From Allobosea sp. 67-29 (GTDB taxonomy: Bacteria; Pseudomonadota; Alphaproteobacteria; Rhizobiales; Beijerinckiaceae), in the NCBI RefSeq assembly GCF_001898115.1, contig NZ_MKSQ01000023.1, forward strand, positions 250,142 through 290,896: DNA of 40,755 bases, in the 5' to 3' direction. This document shows, piece by piece, positions 9,067-16,994 of this stretch. Position numbers and translations under genes: made by a program. The notes under the pieces are model-generated. The model saw only the letters and a program-made list of their open reading frames with translations, had not been told where the DNA came from and did not search any database. Numbering within the stretch: the first letter of the stretch is position 1; each line of letters begins with the position of its first letter.

Positions 9067-11376
9067 ATGCGTCCCATGAAATTCGGTTTCGGCCAGCCGG
9101 TGCGGCGGGTCGAGGATCAGCGCCTGACCACCGGCACAGGCCGCTATACGGACGATATCGCAGCCGAGGGTGCGCTGCACGCCTATGTGCTGCGCTCGCA
9201 ATATGCCCATGCGCGCTTCACCATCCGCGACAAGGAAGCCGCGCGCAGGATGAAGGGTATCAAGCTCATCCTGACCGGCGAGGATGTCGCCGATTACGGC
9301 GATCTGCCCTGCAAGGGGCACATCAAGACCGTGTCGGGCGAGATGTCGCAGTCGCTGCCGGTGCCGGTGCTGCCGCGCGACACGGTGCGCCATGTCGGCG
9401 AGGCCGTTGCGTTCATCGTCGCGGAAACCCTGGCGCAGGCGCGCGACGCGGCCGAGGCGATCGAGATCGACTGGGAGCCGCTGCCGGCCGTGACCGGCAT
9501 CGCGGAGGCGCTGGCGGAGGGCGCGCCGCGGGTCTGGGACGACCGGCCGGGCAATGTCGCGTTCGAAGCCGAGCAGGGCGACCGCGCCAGGACCGAGAAG
9601 GCCTTCGCCAAGGCGGCGCGCACCGTCTCGCTGACGATCGTCAACAATCGCCTTGCCTCCAACTACATGGAGACGCGCGCCTGCATCGCCGATTATGACA
9701 AGGCCGAGAAGCGCTGGACGCTGACCTTGGGCAGCCAGGGCAGCCACGGCATGCGCGACCTGATCGCGAGCTATGTGCTGAAGGTCGATCCCAAGCGCAT
9801 TCGCGTGGTGACGCCCGACGTCGGCGGCGGCTTCGGCACCAAGATCTTCCTGTACCGCGAATATCCGCTGGCGATGATCGCCGCGGAGAAGCTGAAGCGC
9901 CCGGTGCGCTGGGTCGCCGACCGCAACGAGCATTTCCTCGCCGACACCCATGGCCGGGCAAATCTCTCCACCGCCACCATGGCGCTGGACGCCAAGGGCC
10001 GGTTCATCGGCCTGAAGGTCGATCTTTCGGCCGATATGGGCGCCTGGCTGTCGCAATACGGGCCCTTCATCCCGTGGGTCGGCACGACGATGACGCCGGG
10101 TTGCTACAATATCCCTGCCGTGCATGTGCTGTTCCGCGGCGTGCTGACCAACACCACTCCGGTCGACGCCTATCGCGGGGCGGGGCGGCCGGAAGCCGCC
10201 TATCTGATCGAGCGGCTGGTCGACGCCATCGCCCGCGAGACCGGCAAGACACCCGATGCGGTCAGGGCAGCGAACTTCGTCAAGCCGTCCGAGATGCCGC
10301 ACAAGACCCAGACCGGGCCGGTCTACGATTCCGGCGAGTTCGAAGGTCACATGCGCCACGCGATGGAAGTGGCCGATTGGAAGGGCTTCAAGGCCCGCCA
10401 CAAGGCTTCGGCCAAGGCCGGCAAGATCCGTGGCATCGGCATGGCGAGCTATATCGAGGCCTGCGGCGGCGGCGGCCCGGAGAGTTCGACGGTCATCCTC
10501 GAGAAGGACGGTACCGTCACGGTCCTGATCGGCACGCAGTCGAACGGGCAGGGGCACGAGACGGCCTATTCGCAGCTCGTCTCGCAGCATCTCGACATCC
10601 CGATGGACCGCATCCGCGTGGTGCAGGGCGATACCGACCGAGTCGAGACCGGCTCCGGCACCGGCGGCTCGCGCTCGATCCCGGTCGGCGGGGCGGCGCT
10701 GAACAAGGCCACGGAGATCCTGACCGACAACCTCAAGCAGCTCGCCTCCGAGAAGCTGGAGGCCGCGGTCGGCGATCTCGAGATCGCGAACGGTGCGGTC
10801 CGGATCGTCGGCACCGACAAGGCGCTCGACCTCGCTGCCATCGCTGCACTGCCGGGGGCGACGCCGACGATGCTGAAGGTGCATCAGAGCTGGACGCCGC
10901 CGGAGGCGACCTATCCCAACGGGACGCATATCTGCGAGCTCGAGGTCGACCCGGGGACCGGCCACACCGCAATCCTCAACTACGTCGTGGTCGACGATTT
11001 CGGCGTGACGCTGAATCCGCTGATGCTGCAGGGTCAGGTGCATGGCGGCGCGGTCCAGGGCATCGGCCAGGCGCTGATGGAGGAAATCCGCTTCGATCCG
11101 GACGGGCAGATGCTGACCGCGACCTTCATGGATTATGCCCTGCCGCGGGCCATCGACGTGCCGAACTTCCACTTCGAGACGCGCAATGTCCGCTGCCTGA
11201 CCAACGCGATCGGCGTCAAGGGTGCGGGCGAGGCCGGAGCCATCGGCGCCTGCCCGGCGGTCATGAACGCCATGGTCGATGCGCTCGACCGCGCTGCCGG
11301 CATCAAGGCGATCGACATGCCGGCGACACCGGTCAAGGTGTTCAACGCCCTGAAGGAGGCCGGGTACCGGCTCTGA
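9067..11376 (+). CDS. Xanthine dehydrogenase/CoxL-family molybdopterin-binding subunit
   Basis: Catalytic (Mo-cytosine dinucleotide) subunit of a molybdenum hydroxylase, 769 residues. Features in order: N-terminal RVEDQRLTTGTGRYTDDI (aldehyde oxidase a/b hammerhead), G253-G-G-F-G-T-K259 cofactor loop, A368-Y-R-G-A-G-R-P-E376 at the position of the CoxL signature, GTGGSRSIPVGG, and the active-site Glu E722 in GAGEAG. True CO dehydrogenase has AYRCSFR with a Cys, which is absent here, so this is not a classic CO dehydrogenase; substrates are likely aldehydes, N-heterocycles or purines. The ATG at 9067 has GAGGA nine bases upstream. The FAD and 2Fe-2S subunits are not in the window. Cytochrome genes follow on the same strand. 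Confidence 0.87.
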   Translation: MRPMKFGFGQPVRRVEDQRLTTGTGRYTDDIAAEGALHAYVLRSQYAHARFTIRDKEAARRMKGIKLILTGEDVADYGDLPCKGHIKTVSGEMSQSLPVPVLPRDTVRHVGEAVAFIVAETLAQARDAAEAIEIDWEPLPAVTGIAEALAEGAPRVWDDRPGNVAFEAEQGDRARTEKAFAKAARTVSLTIVNNRLASNYMETRACIADYDKAEKRWTLTLGSQGSHGMRDLIASYVLKVDPKRIRVVTPDVGGGFGTKIFLYREYPLAMIAAEKLKRPVRWVADRNEHFLADTHGRANLSTATMALDAKGRFIGLKVDLSADMGAWLSQYGPFIPWVGTTMTPGCYNIPAVHVLFRGVLTNTTPVDAYRGAGRPEAAYLIERLVDAIARETGKTPDAVRAANFVKPSEMPHKTQTGPVYDSGEFEGHMRHAMEVADWKGFKARHKASAKAGKIRGIGMASYIEACGGGGPESSTVILEKDGTVTVLIGTQSNGQGHETAYSQLVSQHLDIPMDRIRVVQGDTDRVETGSGTGGSRSIPVGGAALNKATEILTDNLKQLASEKLEAAVGDLEIANGAVRIVGTDKALDLAAIAALPGATPTMLKVHQSWTPPEATYPNGTHICELEVDPGTGHTAILNYVVVDDFGVTLNPLMLQGQVHGGAVQGIGQALMEEIRFDPDGQMLTATFMDYALPRAIDVPNFHFETRNVRCLTNAIGVKGAGEAGAIGACPAVMNAMVDALDRAAGIKAIDMPATPVKVFNALKEAGYRL

Positions 11377-11508
11377 CGCAAGAGTGGGCTTGCAGGTCTG
11401 CAAGTCCACTCACGCAAACGCGACTTGGCGGCGCCATGATCATCGTTTGATCTGGAAGCGTTCGAAACGGCGCCGCCCGGCGCGCGAGTCACGTCCAAGG
11501 GGTACTGA

Positions 11509-11940
11509 ATGATCCGCACCGCTCTCGTCCTTGCCGGCCTCGGGCTCGGCCTCACCGCCGCGATGGCGGATCTGAACCCGGTCGTCGAACGCCAGCAGAC
11601 GATGAAGCATGTCGGCGCAGCGACCCGCGAGGGCGCGGCCATGGCGAAGGGAGAAGCCGCCTTCGATGCCGCCAAGGCGCAGAAGATCTTCAAGACCTAT
11701 GCCGATGCGGCGAAGAAGATGCCGACGCTGTTCCCCGAAACCTCCAAGACCGGCGGCGAAACCACGGCCTCGCCGAAGATCTGGGAGGATCAGGCCGGCT
11801 TCAAGGCGGCTTTCGCCAAGTTCGAGGCCGATGCCGAGGCCGGAGCCAAGGCGACGGACCTCGCCGACTTCCGCACGGCCTTCGGCGCTGCGACCAAGAA
11901 CTGCGGCGCCTGCCACGAGGCCTATCGCGTCAAGCGGTGA
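11509..11940 (+). CDS. Cytochrome c' family protein
   Basis: 143-residue periplasmic cytochrome of the c' type (four-helix bundle). A signal peptide (MIRTALVLAGLGLGLTAAMA) is followed by helices DLNPVVERQQTMKHVGAATR and KAQKIFKTYADAAKKMPTLF, a PKIWEDQAGFKAAFAKFEADA segment, and the C-terminal heme motif C132-G-A-C135-H136 in NCGACHEAYRVKR. C-terminal heme placement is characteristic of c'. Roles in the family include NO binding and electron transfer; the role here is unknown. It lies 132 bp after the molybdenum hydroxylase and ends in a strong terminator, so it may be co-transcribed with the hydroxylase. Confidence 0.9.
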   Translation: MIRTALVLAGLGLGLTAAMADLNPVVERQQTMKHVGAATREGAAMAKGEAAFDAAKAQKIFKTYADAAKKMPTLFPETSKTGGETTASPKIWEDQAGFKAAFAKFEADAEAGAKATDLADFRTAFGAATKNCGACHEAYRVKR

Positions 11941-11972
11941 GCCGGAGAGCTCGCCGGCATGTCAGGATCGGA

Positions 11973-12005
11973 AGGCGGGTGCCATCGCTGGCGGCCCGCC
12001 TTTTT
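11973..12005 (+). terminator. Rho-independent terminator after cytochrome c' gene
   Basis: GGCGGG pairs with CCCGCC, and an inner GCCA-TCGC-TGGC stem extends the hairpin, with a T5 run immediately after (12001-12005). This is the best-formed intrinsic terminator in the window and separates the cytochrome c' transcript from the downstream diheme cytochrome gene. Confidence 0.8.
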
Positions 12006-12130
12006 CCTCTGCGGCAGGAGCATTCTGCCGGCTGTCGCGTTAGATTTCGGCTGATTTGCGATAGGCTGTCGGCCTGACGCCGCGGGTTGGAGCGATCCCG
12101 GCGTGGCCGTCAACCCATACGGAGCTGTCG

Positions 12131-13069
12131 ATGCTGCTGCTGCGCCGCCTTCTGGTCACCCTGGTCTTGCTGGCGGCTGTCGCTCTGGGGGGCTTCTATG
12201 TCCTGACCGACCCGCGCATCGTCTCGCCGGCGCCGGAGGTCGGGGCGCTGCCGGCCCCCGACATCGAGAACGGCAAGCTTCTGTTCGCGGCCGGCGGCTG
12301 CGCCTCCTGCCATGCGACGCCGGGGCAGGAGGACCGTACAAAGCTCGGTGGCGGGCTGGCGCTGGCGTCGCCCTTCGGGACCTTCCACGCGCCGAATATC
12401 TCGCCGCATACGCGGGACGGCATCGGCAACTGGGGCGTCCAGGACTTCGTCGATGCGATGGCGGCTGGAGTCGGGCGGCAGGGCGAGCATCTCTACCCGG
12501 CCTTTCCCTATACCTCGTACCGATTGATTCCGCCCAAGGCACTGGCCGATCTCTTCGCCTATATCCGCACCCTGCCGCCGGTCGAGGGGCGGGCGCCGGC
12601 GCATGAGCTGCGCTTCCCCTTCAACATCCGCCGGCTGGTCGGCGGCTGGAAGCTGCTGTTCTTCTCGGGCGGCTCCTTCCGCCCCGATCCGGCGAAGAGC
12701 GAGGCCTGGAACCGAGGCGCCTATCTCGTCAACGGACCTGGCCATTGCGCCGAATGCCACTCCAGCCGCAATGCCTTCGGCGCCATCATCCCGGCGACAC
12801 GGTTTGCCGGCGGTCCGGACCCGGAGGGCAAGGGCTTCGTCCCCAACATCACCCAGGACGAGGCCGACGGACTTGGCAAATGGTCGGAGGAAGAGATCGC
12901 GGAACTGCTGAAAACGGGCTTCACGCCGGGCTTCGACAGCGTCGGCGGCCCGATGGCGGAGGTGGTGCGCAACATGGCGCAGCTCTCCGACGCCGACCGG
13001 GCCGCGATGGCGGAGTATCTCAAGTCGCTGCCGGCGGTGGCGACCCCGCCGCGGCCGCAGGCGAAGTAG
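12131..13069 (+). CDS. Membrane-anchored diheme cytochrome c
   Basis: 312-residue protein with an uncleaved N-terminal anchor (MLLLRRLLVTLVLLAAVALG) and two periplasmic cytochrome c domains: C57-A-S-C60-H61 and C206-A-E-C209-H210. The stretch FGTFHAPNISPHTRDGIGNW and HLYPAFPYTSYRLIPPKAL is typical of cytochrome subunits that take electrons from periplasmic alcohol, aldehyde or gluconate dehydrogenases. The gene neighbourhood therefore suggests an electron acceptor for an oxidoreductase, perhaps the molybdenum hydroxylase upstream, although a strong terminator lies between. ATG at 12131 follows GGAG with a short spacer. Partner assignment is inference; the diheme architecture is seen directly. 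Confidence 0.88.
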   Translation: MLLLRRLLVTLVLLAAVALGGFYVLTDPRIVSPAPEVGALPAPDIENGKLLFAAGGCASCHATPGQEDRTKLGGGLALASPFGTFHAPNISPHTRDGIGNWGVQDFVDAMAAGVGRQGEHLYPAFPYTSYRLIPPKALADLFAYIRTLPPVEGRAPAHELRFPFNIRRLVGGWKLLFFSGGSFRPDPAKSEAWNRGAYLVNGPGHCAECHSSRNAFGAIIPATRFAGGPDPEGKGFVPNITQDEADGLGKWSEEEIAELLKTGFTPGFDSVGGPMAEVVRNMAQLSDADRAAMAEYLKSLPAVATPPRPQAK

Positions 13070-13194
13070 CACCAGGCGGGCTGCCCCGGGCGGAATCCCG
13101 AGCTTCGCTCGCCTGCCGGTTGCTCCTTCGGCTGACTCCATGCCTCCGAGATCGCTTCTTCGCGGCTGGCGGATGAAGTCCGCTTGTCTCGCGC

Positions 13195-14361
13195 CTAGGC
13201 AGCCTTGGCAATCTGCCGGGGTGCCGCGATTTCCACGCGGTTGCGGCCCGCCATCTTCGCCCGATAGAGCGCGCGATCGGCCTCGGCGAGCAGGGTCCCG
13301 AGATCGCCGCTGCCAACGGTTTCGGCGAGGCCGATGCTGACCGTTGCCGGAATGCCGAGCCCATCATGCTGCGCCACGGCTTCGGCGAAGCGGGCGGCGA
13401 CGCTGCGACCAACGATATGGGCATCGTCGATGCTGCTGCCGGGCAGAAGGACGGCGAATTCCTCGCCGCCAAGGCGGGCGCTCAGCGCTTTCGGGCAGGC
13501 GATCTCGCGGACGATGTCGGCGAAGAGCTTCAGCACGCGGTCACCGGCCTCGTGGCCGTATCTGTCATTGATCGTCTTGAAGTGATCGAGGTCGATCGCA
13601 AGCAGCGCTGACGAAGGCTTGTGAGCAGCTTGGCTCAAACGCGCCGGGGCAAGCTCGAAGAAGCCTTGCCGATTGCAAAGTCCGGTCAGGAAGTCGGTGC
13701 GGGCGGTCGCCAGAAGCCGCGCGCGATCCTCTTCGCGCACAAGCGCAAGCACAGACATCGACATCGTCACGATGAAGAGGACAGCTTCGTACATCGTGAT
13801 CTCGGCGATGATCGAGAGCGTGTCGTGGCCATAGCGCGCCGCCAGAAACGGCGCGGCGAATGTCCGGGCCGCATAGAACAGCGCATGGCAGGTGAAGGCA
13901 GCGATCGCGATCGGGCGGGAGCGCAGCCCCGCCGCCGTGGGGCTGCGCAGCAGCGACAGGGCCGCGAACGCACAGACGATCGCGATCGGAAAAGCACTGA
14001 CATGGTTCCAGAACAGGCTCGCTGCCGCGCCTCCAGCGGCGAACCAGGCCGCGGCGATGGCCGCGAGCAGCGCGGTGACGAGGCCGGGATGGAGCCTTTT
14101 GCCATCGAGCGCCAGCACCCCCTGCAGCGCCAGGAAATAGCCGAGCATCATCACGACATTGGTGACGGCCGGGCCGGCGACGCCGGGCAGAAGGCCGCGG
14201 TTCATCGCCAGCACGCAGCCGACTGCGAAGACGGCGTAGGCTGCGGCGAAGAGACCGAGCTCACGCGCCCGCTGGACCTGCGCCTTGCGCTCCCAAAGGG
14301 TCATGGCGGCCGCGACCAGCAGCGTGCCGGTGGTCAGGTACCAGAGGGTCGCAAGATCCAT
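13195..14361 (-). CDS. Membrane diguanylate cyclase (GGDEF)
   Basis: Makes cyclic di-GMP from GTP. The 388 residues comprise about six or seven N-terminal transmembrane helices (to roughly residue 205, from LWYLTTGTLLVAAAMTLW to ITMYEAVLFIVTMSMSVLAL), a short linker, and a GGDEF domain starting at TDFLTGLCNRQGFFEL. The active-site loop is G298-G-E-E-F302, which is catalytically competent in the family. The residues five positions before it (ALSARL) do not form the RxxD inhibitory site, so product feedback is probably absent. The membrane part may be a sensor, with unknown ligand. It is preceded by an AT-rich islet and converges on the diheme cytochrome gene. A link to the flagellar genes in the window is only suggestive. 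Confidence 0.9.
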   Translation of the reverse strand: MDLATLWYLTTGTLLVAAAMTLWERKAQVQRARELGLFAAAYAVFAVGCVLAMNRGLLPGVAGPAVTNVVMMLGYFLALQGVLALDGKRLHPGLVTALLAAIAAAWFAAGGAAASLFWNHVSAFPIAIVCAFAALSLLRSPTAAGLRSRPIAIAAFTCHALFYAARTFAAPFLAARYGHDTLSIIAEITMYEAVLFIVTMSMSVLALVREEDRARLLATARTDFLTGLCNRQGFFELAPARLSQAAHKPSSALLAIDLDHFKTINDRYGHEAGDRVLKLFADIVREIACPKALSARLGGEEFAVLLPGSSIDDAHIVGRSVAARFAEAVAQHDGLGIPATVSIGLAETVGSGDLGTLLAEADRALYRAKMAGRNRVEIAAPRQIAKAA

Positions 14362-14479
14362 GTCTCGTCGTCAGCCGTGCCCGTGTTCGAATCAGGCCTA
14401 TCGCTGGCTCGGCCAGCGAGATGCAGCGTGGCCCGGACAGGTTAATGCCAGCTTGTGGCTCCGTAAAATTTCCGGGTAT

Positions 14480-14630
14480 GACGTTTAACGGGGACATATA
14501 CTCACTACGTGAACAATCATGCAGAATTACTTAAAGTAACAAAAATATAAATACGTAATAGTTTACGTAATTAAATGTAATTTGACTTCAAAAATTGAGT
14601 TTCGTTGCAAATTCTATAAGTCATGATCGG
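14480..14630. other. AT-rich islet with three inverted repeats
   Basis: No gene is supported in 14362-14802. Within it, about 150 bp is strikingly AT-rich compared with the GC-rich surroundings. Three inverted repeats lie close together: TCAC/GTGA (14502-14512), TTACTT/AAGTAA (14527-14539) and TACGTAA/TTACGTA (14552-14569). The islet is upstream of the diguanylate cyclase and downstream of the cupin gene. It could be the promoter/operator region of the cyclase, a nucleoid-protein binding tract, or a remnant of inserted DNA. The GC-rich remainder to 14802 shows nothing recognisable. Confidence 0.5.
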
Positions 14631-14802
14631 GCGCGTCAGAGGCCGAGACGCCGGCGCAACTGCGGGCGCGCGCCTGTCGATGACGTCCGGGAAGCGCAAA
14701 CCGGTCCAGATTCGCCGGGACGCTTGGTCACTTTGTCAAACGCACGCGCCCGGCCGCCCGGATGAGCCGGCAGCACCGAAAAGCGCCGGCGAAACGGCCG
14801 TG

Positions 14803-15207
14803 TCAGGCCGGCCCGCCCGCATATTGTTCGTCGGTGACGTGCTCCAGCCAGTCGACCGGCGAGCCATTCAGCTTTTCCTGCAGCGCGATATGGCTCATCG
14901 CGGTCGTCGCGGTGGCGCCATGCCAATGCTTCTCCCCCGGTGGGAACCAGACGATGTCGCCCGCCCGAATTTCCTCGATCTTGCCGCCTTCGCGCTGAGC
15001 CCAGCCGCAGCCTGCTGTCACGATCAGGGTCTGACCGAGCGGATGGGTGTGCCAGGCGGTGCGGGCGCCGGGTTCGAAGGTCACGAGTGCGGTCGCGATC
15101 CGGGCCGGCTCGGGCGGGTTGAACAGCGGGTCGATGCGGACAGTGCCGCTGAAATATTCGGACGGGCCCTTGCCGGAGGGCTGCGAGCCGTTGCGACGGA
15201 TTTCCAT
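14803..15207 (-). CDS. Cupin enzyme, (R)-mandelonitrile lyase-like
   Basis: 134-residue single-domain cupin. The sequence [20 protein letters not shown], then [40 protein letters not shown] and [20 protein letters not shown] matches small metal-binding cupins annotated as (R)-hydroxynitrile lyase-like, with metal ligands expected from the HTH pair (WHTHPLGQ), Gln and the later HWHG histidine. Physiological substrate is unknown; many relatives are annotated only as cupins. The ATG at 15207 has GGAGG four bases upstream, a clear choice against the longer open frame. It lies 20 bp downstream of an XRE-cupin regulator on the same strand, so they probably form an operon, and the regulator may sense the enzyme's substrate. 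Confidence 0.82.
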   Translation of the reverse strand: MEIRRNGSQPSGKGPSEYFSGTVRIDPLFNPPEPARIATALVTFEPGARTAWHTHPLGQTLIVTAGCGWAQREGGKIEEIRAGDIVWFPPGEKHWHGATATTAMSHIALQEKLNGSPVDWLEHVTDEQYAGGPA

Positions 15208-15227
15208 GCTTGCCTCCGACCCGACCG

Positions 15228-15848
15228 CTATTCCATCACCGCGGCCTTGAGGATGCAGACCATCAGCGCCGAACCGGGTTCCGTGCCGACGCAGCGGACG
15301 ATGTGGCGGCGGTCGCAGCGATAGCGCAGGGTCTCGCCCGCCTTGGCGCGCTGGACGATGTCGCCGACCTCGACCTCGAACTCGCCGGCGGTGACGGAGA
15401 GGGATTCGATCGAGCCGCGCTGATGGCCTTCGGAGTCGAGTTCGCCCCCGGGCTCCGACGACACCTCGTACCATTGCAGCCACTCGACGGTCTTGATCCA
15501 GCCGATGATGGCGAGCTTCAGCTTGCCGTCCTCGGAGACGAGGATCGGCGTGTCGGCGCGCGTCGTCTTGTCGATGAAAGGCTCTTCCTCGCCGCTGGAG
15601 AGAACGCGCTCGATCGAGATGTCGAGCGCCTGGGAGAGCCGCCAGATCGTCGCCAGCGTCGGATTGGTTTCGTTGCGCTCGATCTGGCTGATGATGGACT
15701 TGGCGACGCCGGATTGCTCGGCGAGGTCCGAGAGCGAGAAATTGTAGGCCTTGCGCAGGCGCTGGATCGTCTTGCCGAGCTGGCCCGAGATCACCTGCGC
15801 TCCCGATTCGAGCTCCCGCCCGCCGCGCTCTTTCGTCTCGATGCCCAT
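15228..15848 (-). CDS. XRE-family transcriptional regulator with cupin sensor domain
   Basis: 206-residue one-component regulator. An HTH_3 domain at about 24-80 ([20 protein letters not shown], then [40 protein letters not shown]) is followed by a C-terminal cupin_2 domain (about 130-205, [20 protein letters not shown] and [15 protein letters not shown]). Such proteins bind operators through the HTH and small ligands through the cupin. The cupin lyase-like gene follows 20 bp downstream, and an EamA transporter is encoded upstream on the same strand, suggesting a small ligand-responsive unit. The ATG at 15848 has AGGG upstream. A TATAAAGAT-like -10 motif is visible on the minus strand near 15892-15900. 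Confidence 0.87.
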   Translation of the reverse strand: MGIETKERGGRELESGAQVISGQLGKTIQRLRKAYNFSLSDLAEQSGVAKSIISQIERNETNPTLATIWRLSQALDISIERVLSSGEEEPFIDKTTRADTPILVSEDGKLKLAIIGWIKTVEWLQWYEVSSEPGGELDSEGHQRGSIESLSVTAGEFEVEVGDIVQRAKAGETLRYRCDRRHIVRCVGTEPGSALMVCILKAAVME

Positions 15849-15950
15849 CCGCTGCCCTGCTCGCGTGCCCCGATCGCCTGCCTCGCCAACGATCTTTATA
15901 ACGAACGGAGCATGCCCGTTCTGCGGCGGCGGAGCAAGTATCGCGGCCGG

Positions 15951-16874
15951 TCAGGCGAGGCGGCTGGGGCCGGCCTCGCGCTGGGCGCGCCGGGCGAGGC
16001 CGAGCTGCCGTTCGCGGAAGATGACATAAATCCCGGAAGCGATGACGATGAAGGCACCGATCAGGATGGTCGATGCCGGCCATTCGCCGAACCAGAACCA
16101 GCCGATCGCCACGGCCCAGAGCATGGTGGAATATTCGAACGGTGCGACCAGAGAGGCATCGCCATAGCGATAGGCCTGGACGATGAGGATCTGGCCGAGA
16201 CCGCCGAGGATGCCGATCAGCACCATCAGCGCCGCGTCCTGGTAGCTGGGGATGTTCCAGCCGATCAGGATGGTGGAGAGGCCGAGCAGGCTGGTCAGGA
16301 GCATGAAATAGAAGACGATCGCGCCGGTGCGCTCGGTCTGGGTCAGGAGCCTGACCTCGACCGAGGCGAAAGCGGAGCAGAACGCGCCTGCCAGGCCGAG
16401 AGCGGCGCCGAGCGCTGCTCCCGGGCCAAGCTGATGGGCGCCGGCGCCGAGATGGGGCGATAGCATGATCACGACGCCGAGAAAGCCGATGCACACCGCG
16501 CTCCAGCGATAGATCCGGACACGCTCCTTGAGCACCAGCGCCGCGAGGACGACGACGGCCAGCGGAGCGGCGTAGCCGATGGCGACGGCCTCCGATAGCG
16601 GCAGGAACTGCAGGGCCGCGAAGCCGCAGAACATGCCGGTCGAACCCATGATGCCGCGCTTGAGATGGCCGCGCAGATTGTCGGTCTTCAGCGCCGCGGG
16701 CAGTTCGGCGCGCCAGGCGAGCCAGAGCAGCAGCGGGATCATGGCGAAGAATGAGCGTGCGAAGACGATCTCGCCCGTCGGATAACGCGTCGAGATGGCC
16801 TTGATGCCTGCCGACATCAGCGTGAAGGCCAGCGCCGAGAGCAGCTTCAGACTGATGCCGAGAAGAGGGGACAA
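15951..16874 (-). CDS. DMT-superfamily (EamA) transporter
   Basis: 307-residue inner-membrane transporter with ten predicted helices in two EamA repeats: the first begins [20 protein letters not shown] and contains [20 protein letters not shown], the second includes [20 protein letters not shown] and ends [25 protein letters not shown] sequence near the C-terminus. These proteins commonly export amino acids or small metabolites; the substrate cannot be read from sequence. The only start in frame at the family N-terminus is a TTG at 16874, with no clear ribosome site. It sits 102 bp upstream of the XRE-cupin gene, on the same strand, and immediately downstream of a 32-bp palindrome. Confidence 0.85.
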   Translation of the reverse strand: MSPLLGISLKLLSALAFTLMSAGIKAISTRYPTGEIVFARSFFAMIPLLLWLAWRAELPAALKTDNLRGHLKRGIMGSTGMFCGFAALQFLPLSEAVAIGYAAPLAVVVLAALVLKERVRIYRWSAVCIGFLGVVIMLSPHLGAGAHQLGPGAALGAALGLAGAFCSAFASVEVRLLTQTERTGAIVFYFMLLTSLLGLSTILIGWNIPSYQDAALMVLIGILGGLGQILIVQAYRYGDASLVAPFEYSTMLWAVAIGWFWFGEWPASTILIGAFIVIASGIYVIFRERQLGLARRAQREAGPSRLA

Positions 16875-16894
16875 AGCGGCGGTGCGGCGGGAGG

Positions 16895-16926
16895 GCGGGG
16901 ACGGTCTCGCGCGAGACCGTCCCCGC
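16895..16926. repeat. 32-bp perfect palindrome
   Basis: Two 16-bp arms, GCGGGGACGGTCTCGC (16895-16910) and GCGAGACCGTCCCCGC (16911-16926), meet with no spacer. It lies between the end of the SDR gene and the TTG start of the EamA transporter, both on the minus strand. As RNA it would fold into a long hairpin and could end or stabilise the SDR transcript, but no T-tract follows. It could alternatively be a protein binding site or a mobile palindrome. Confidence 0.7.
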
Positions 16927-16994
16927 TTAGATCATGCCGGGCCGGGGTTGCGAAGCGTGAACTCTGCAAGGCCGCCAAGCCCGGGGCGCGCGGC

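Noticed and set aside
8926..11409. 827-codon open frame antisense to the molybdenum hydroxylase
   Set aside because: GC-rich DNA leaves long antisense frames; the translation is Arg/Asp/His-rich without motifs, while the plus strand has all cofactor motifs.
14623..15324. 233-codon plus-strand frame across the cupin gene
   Set aside because: Antisense to a clear cupin gene with good start and Shine-Dalgarno; translation shows no family pattern.
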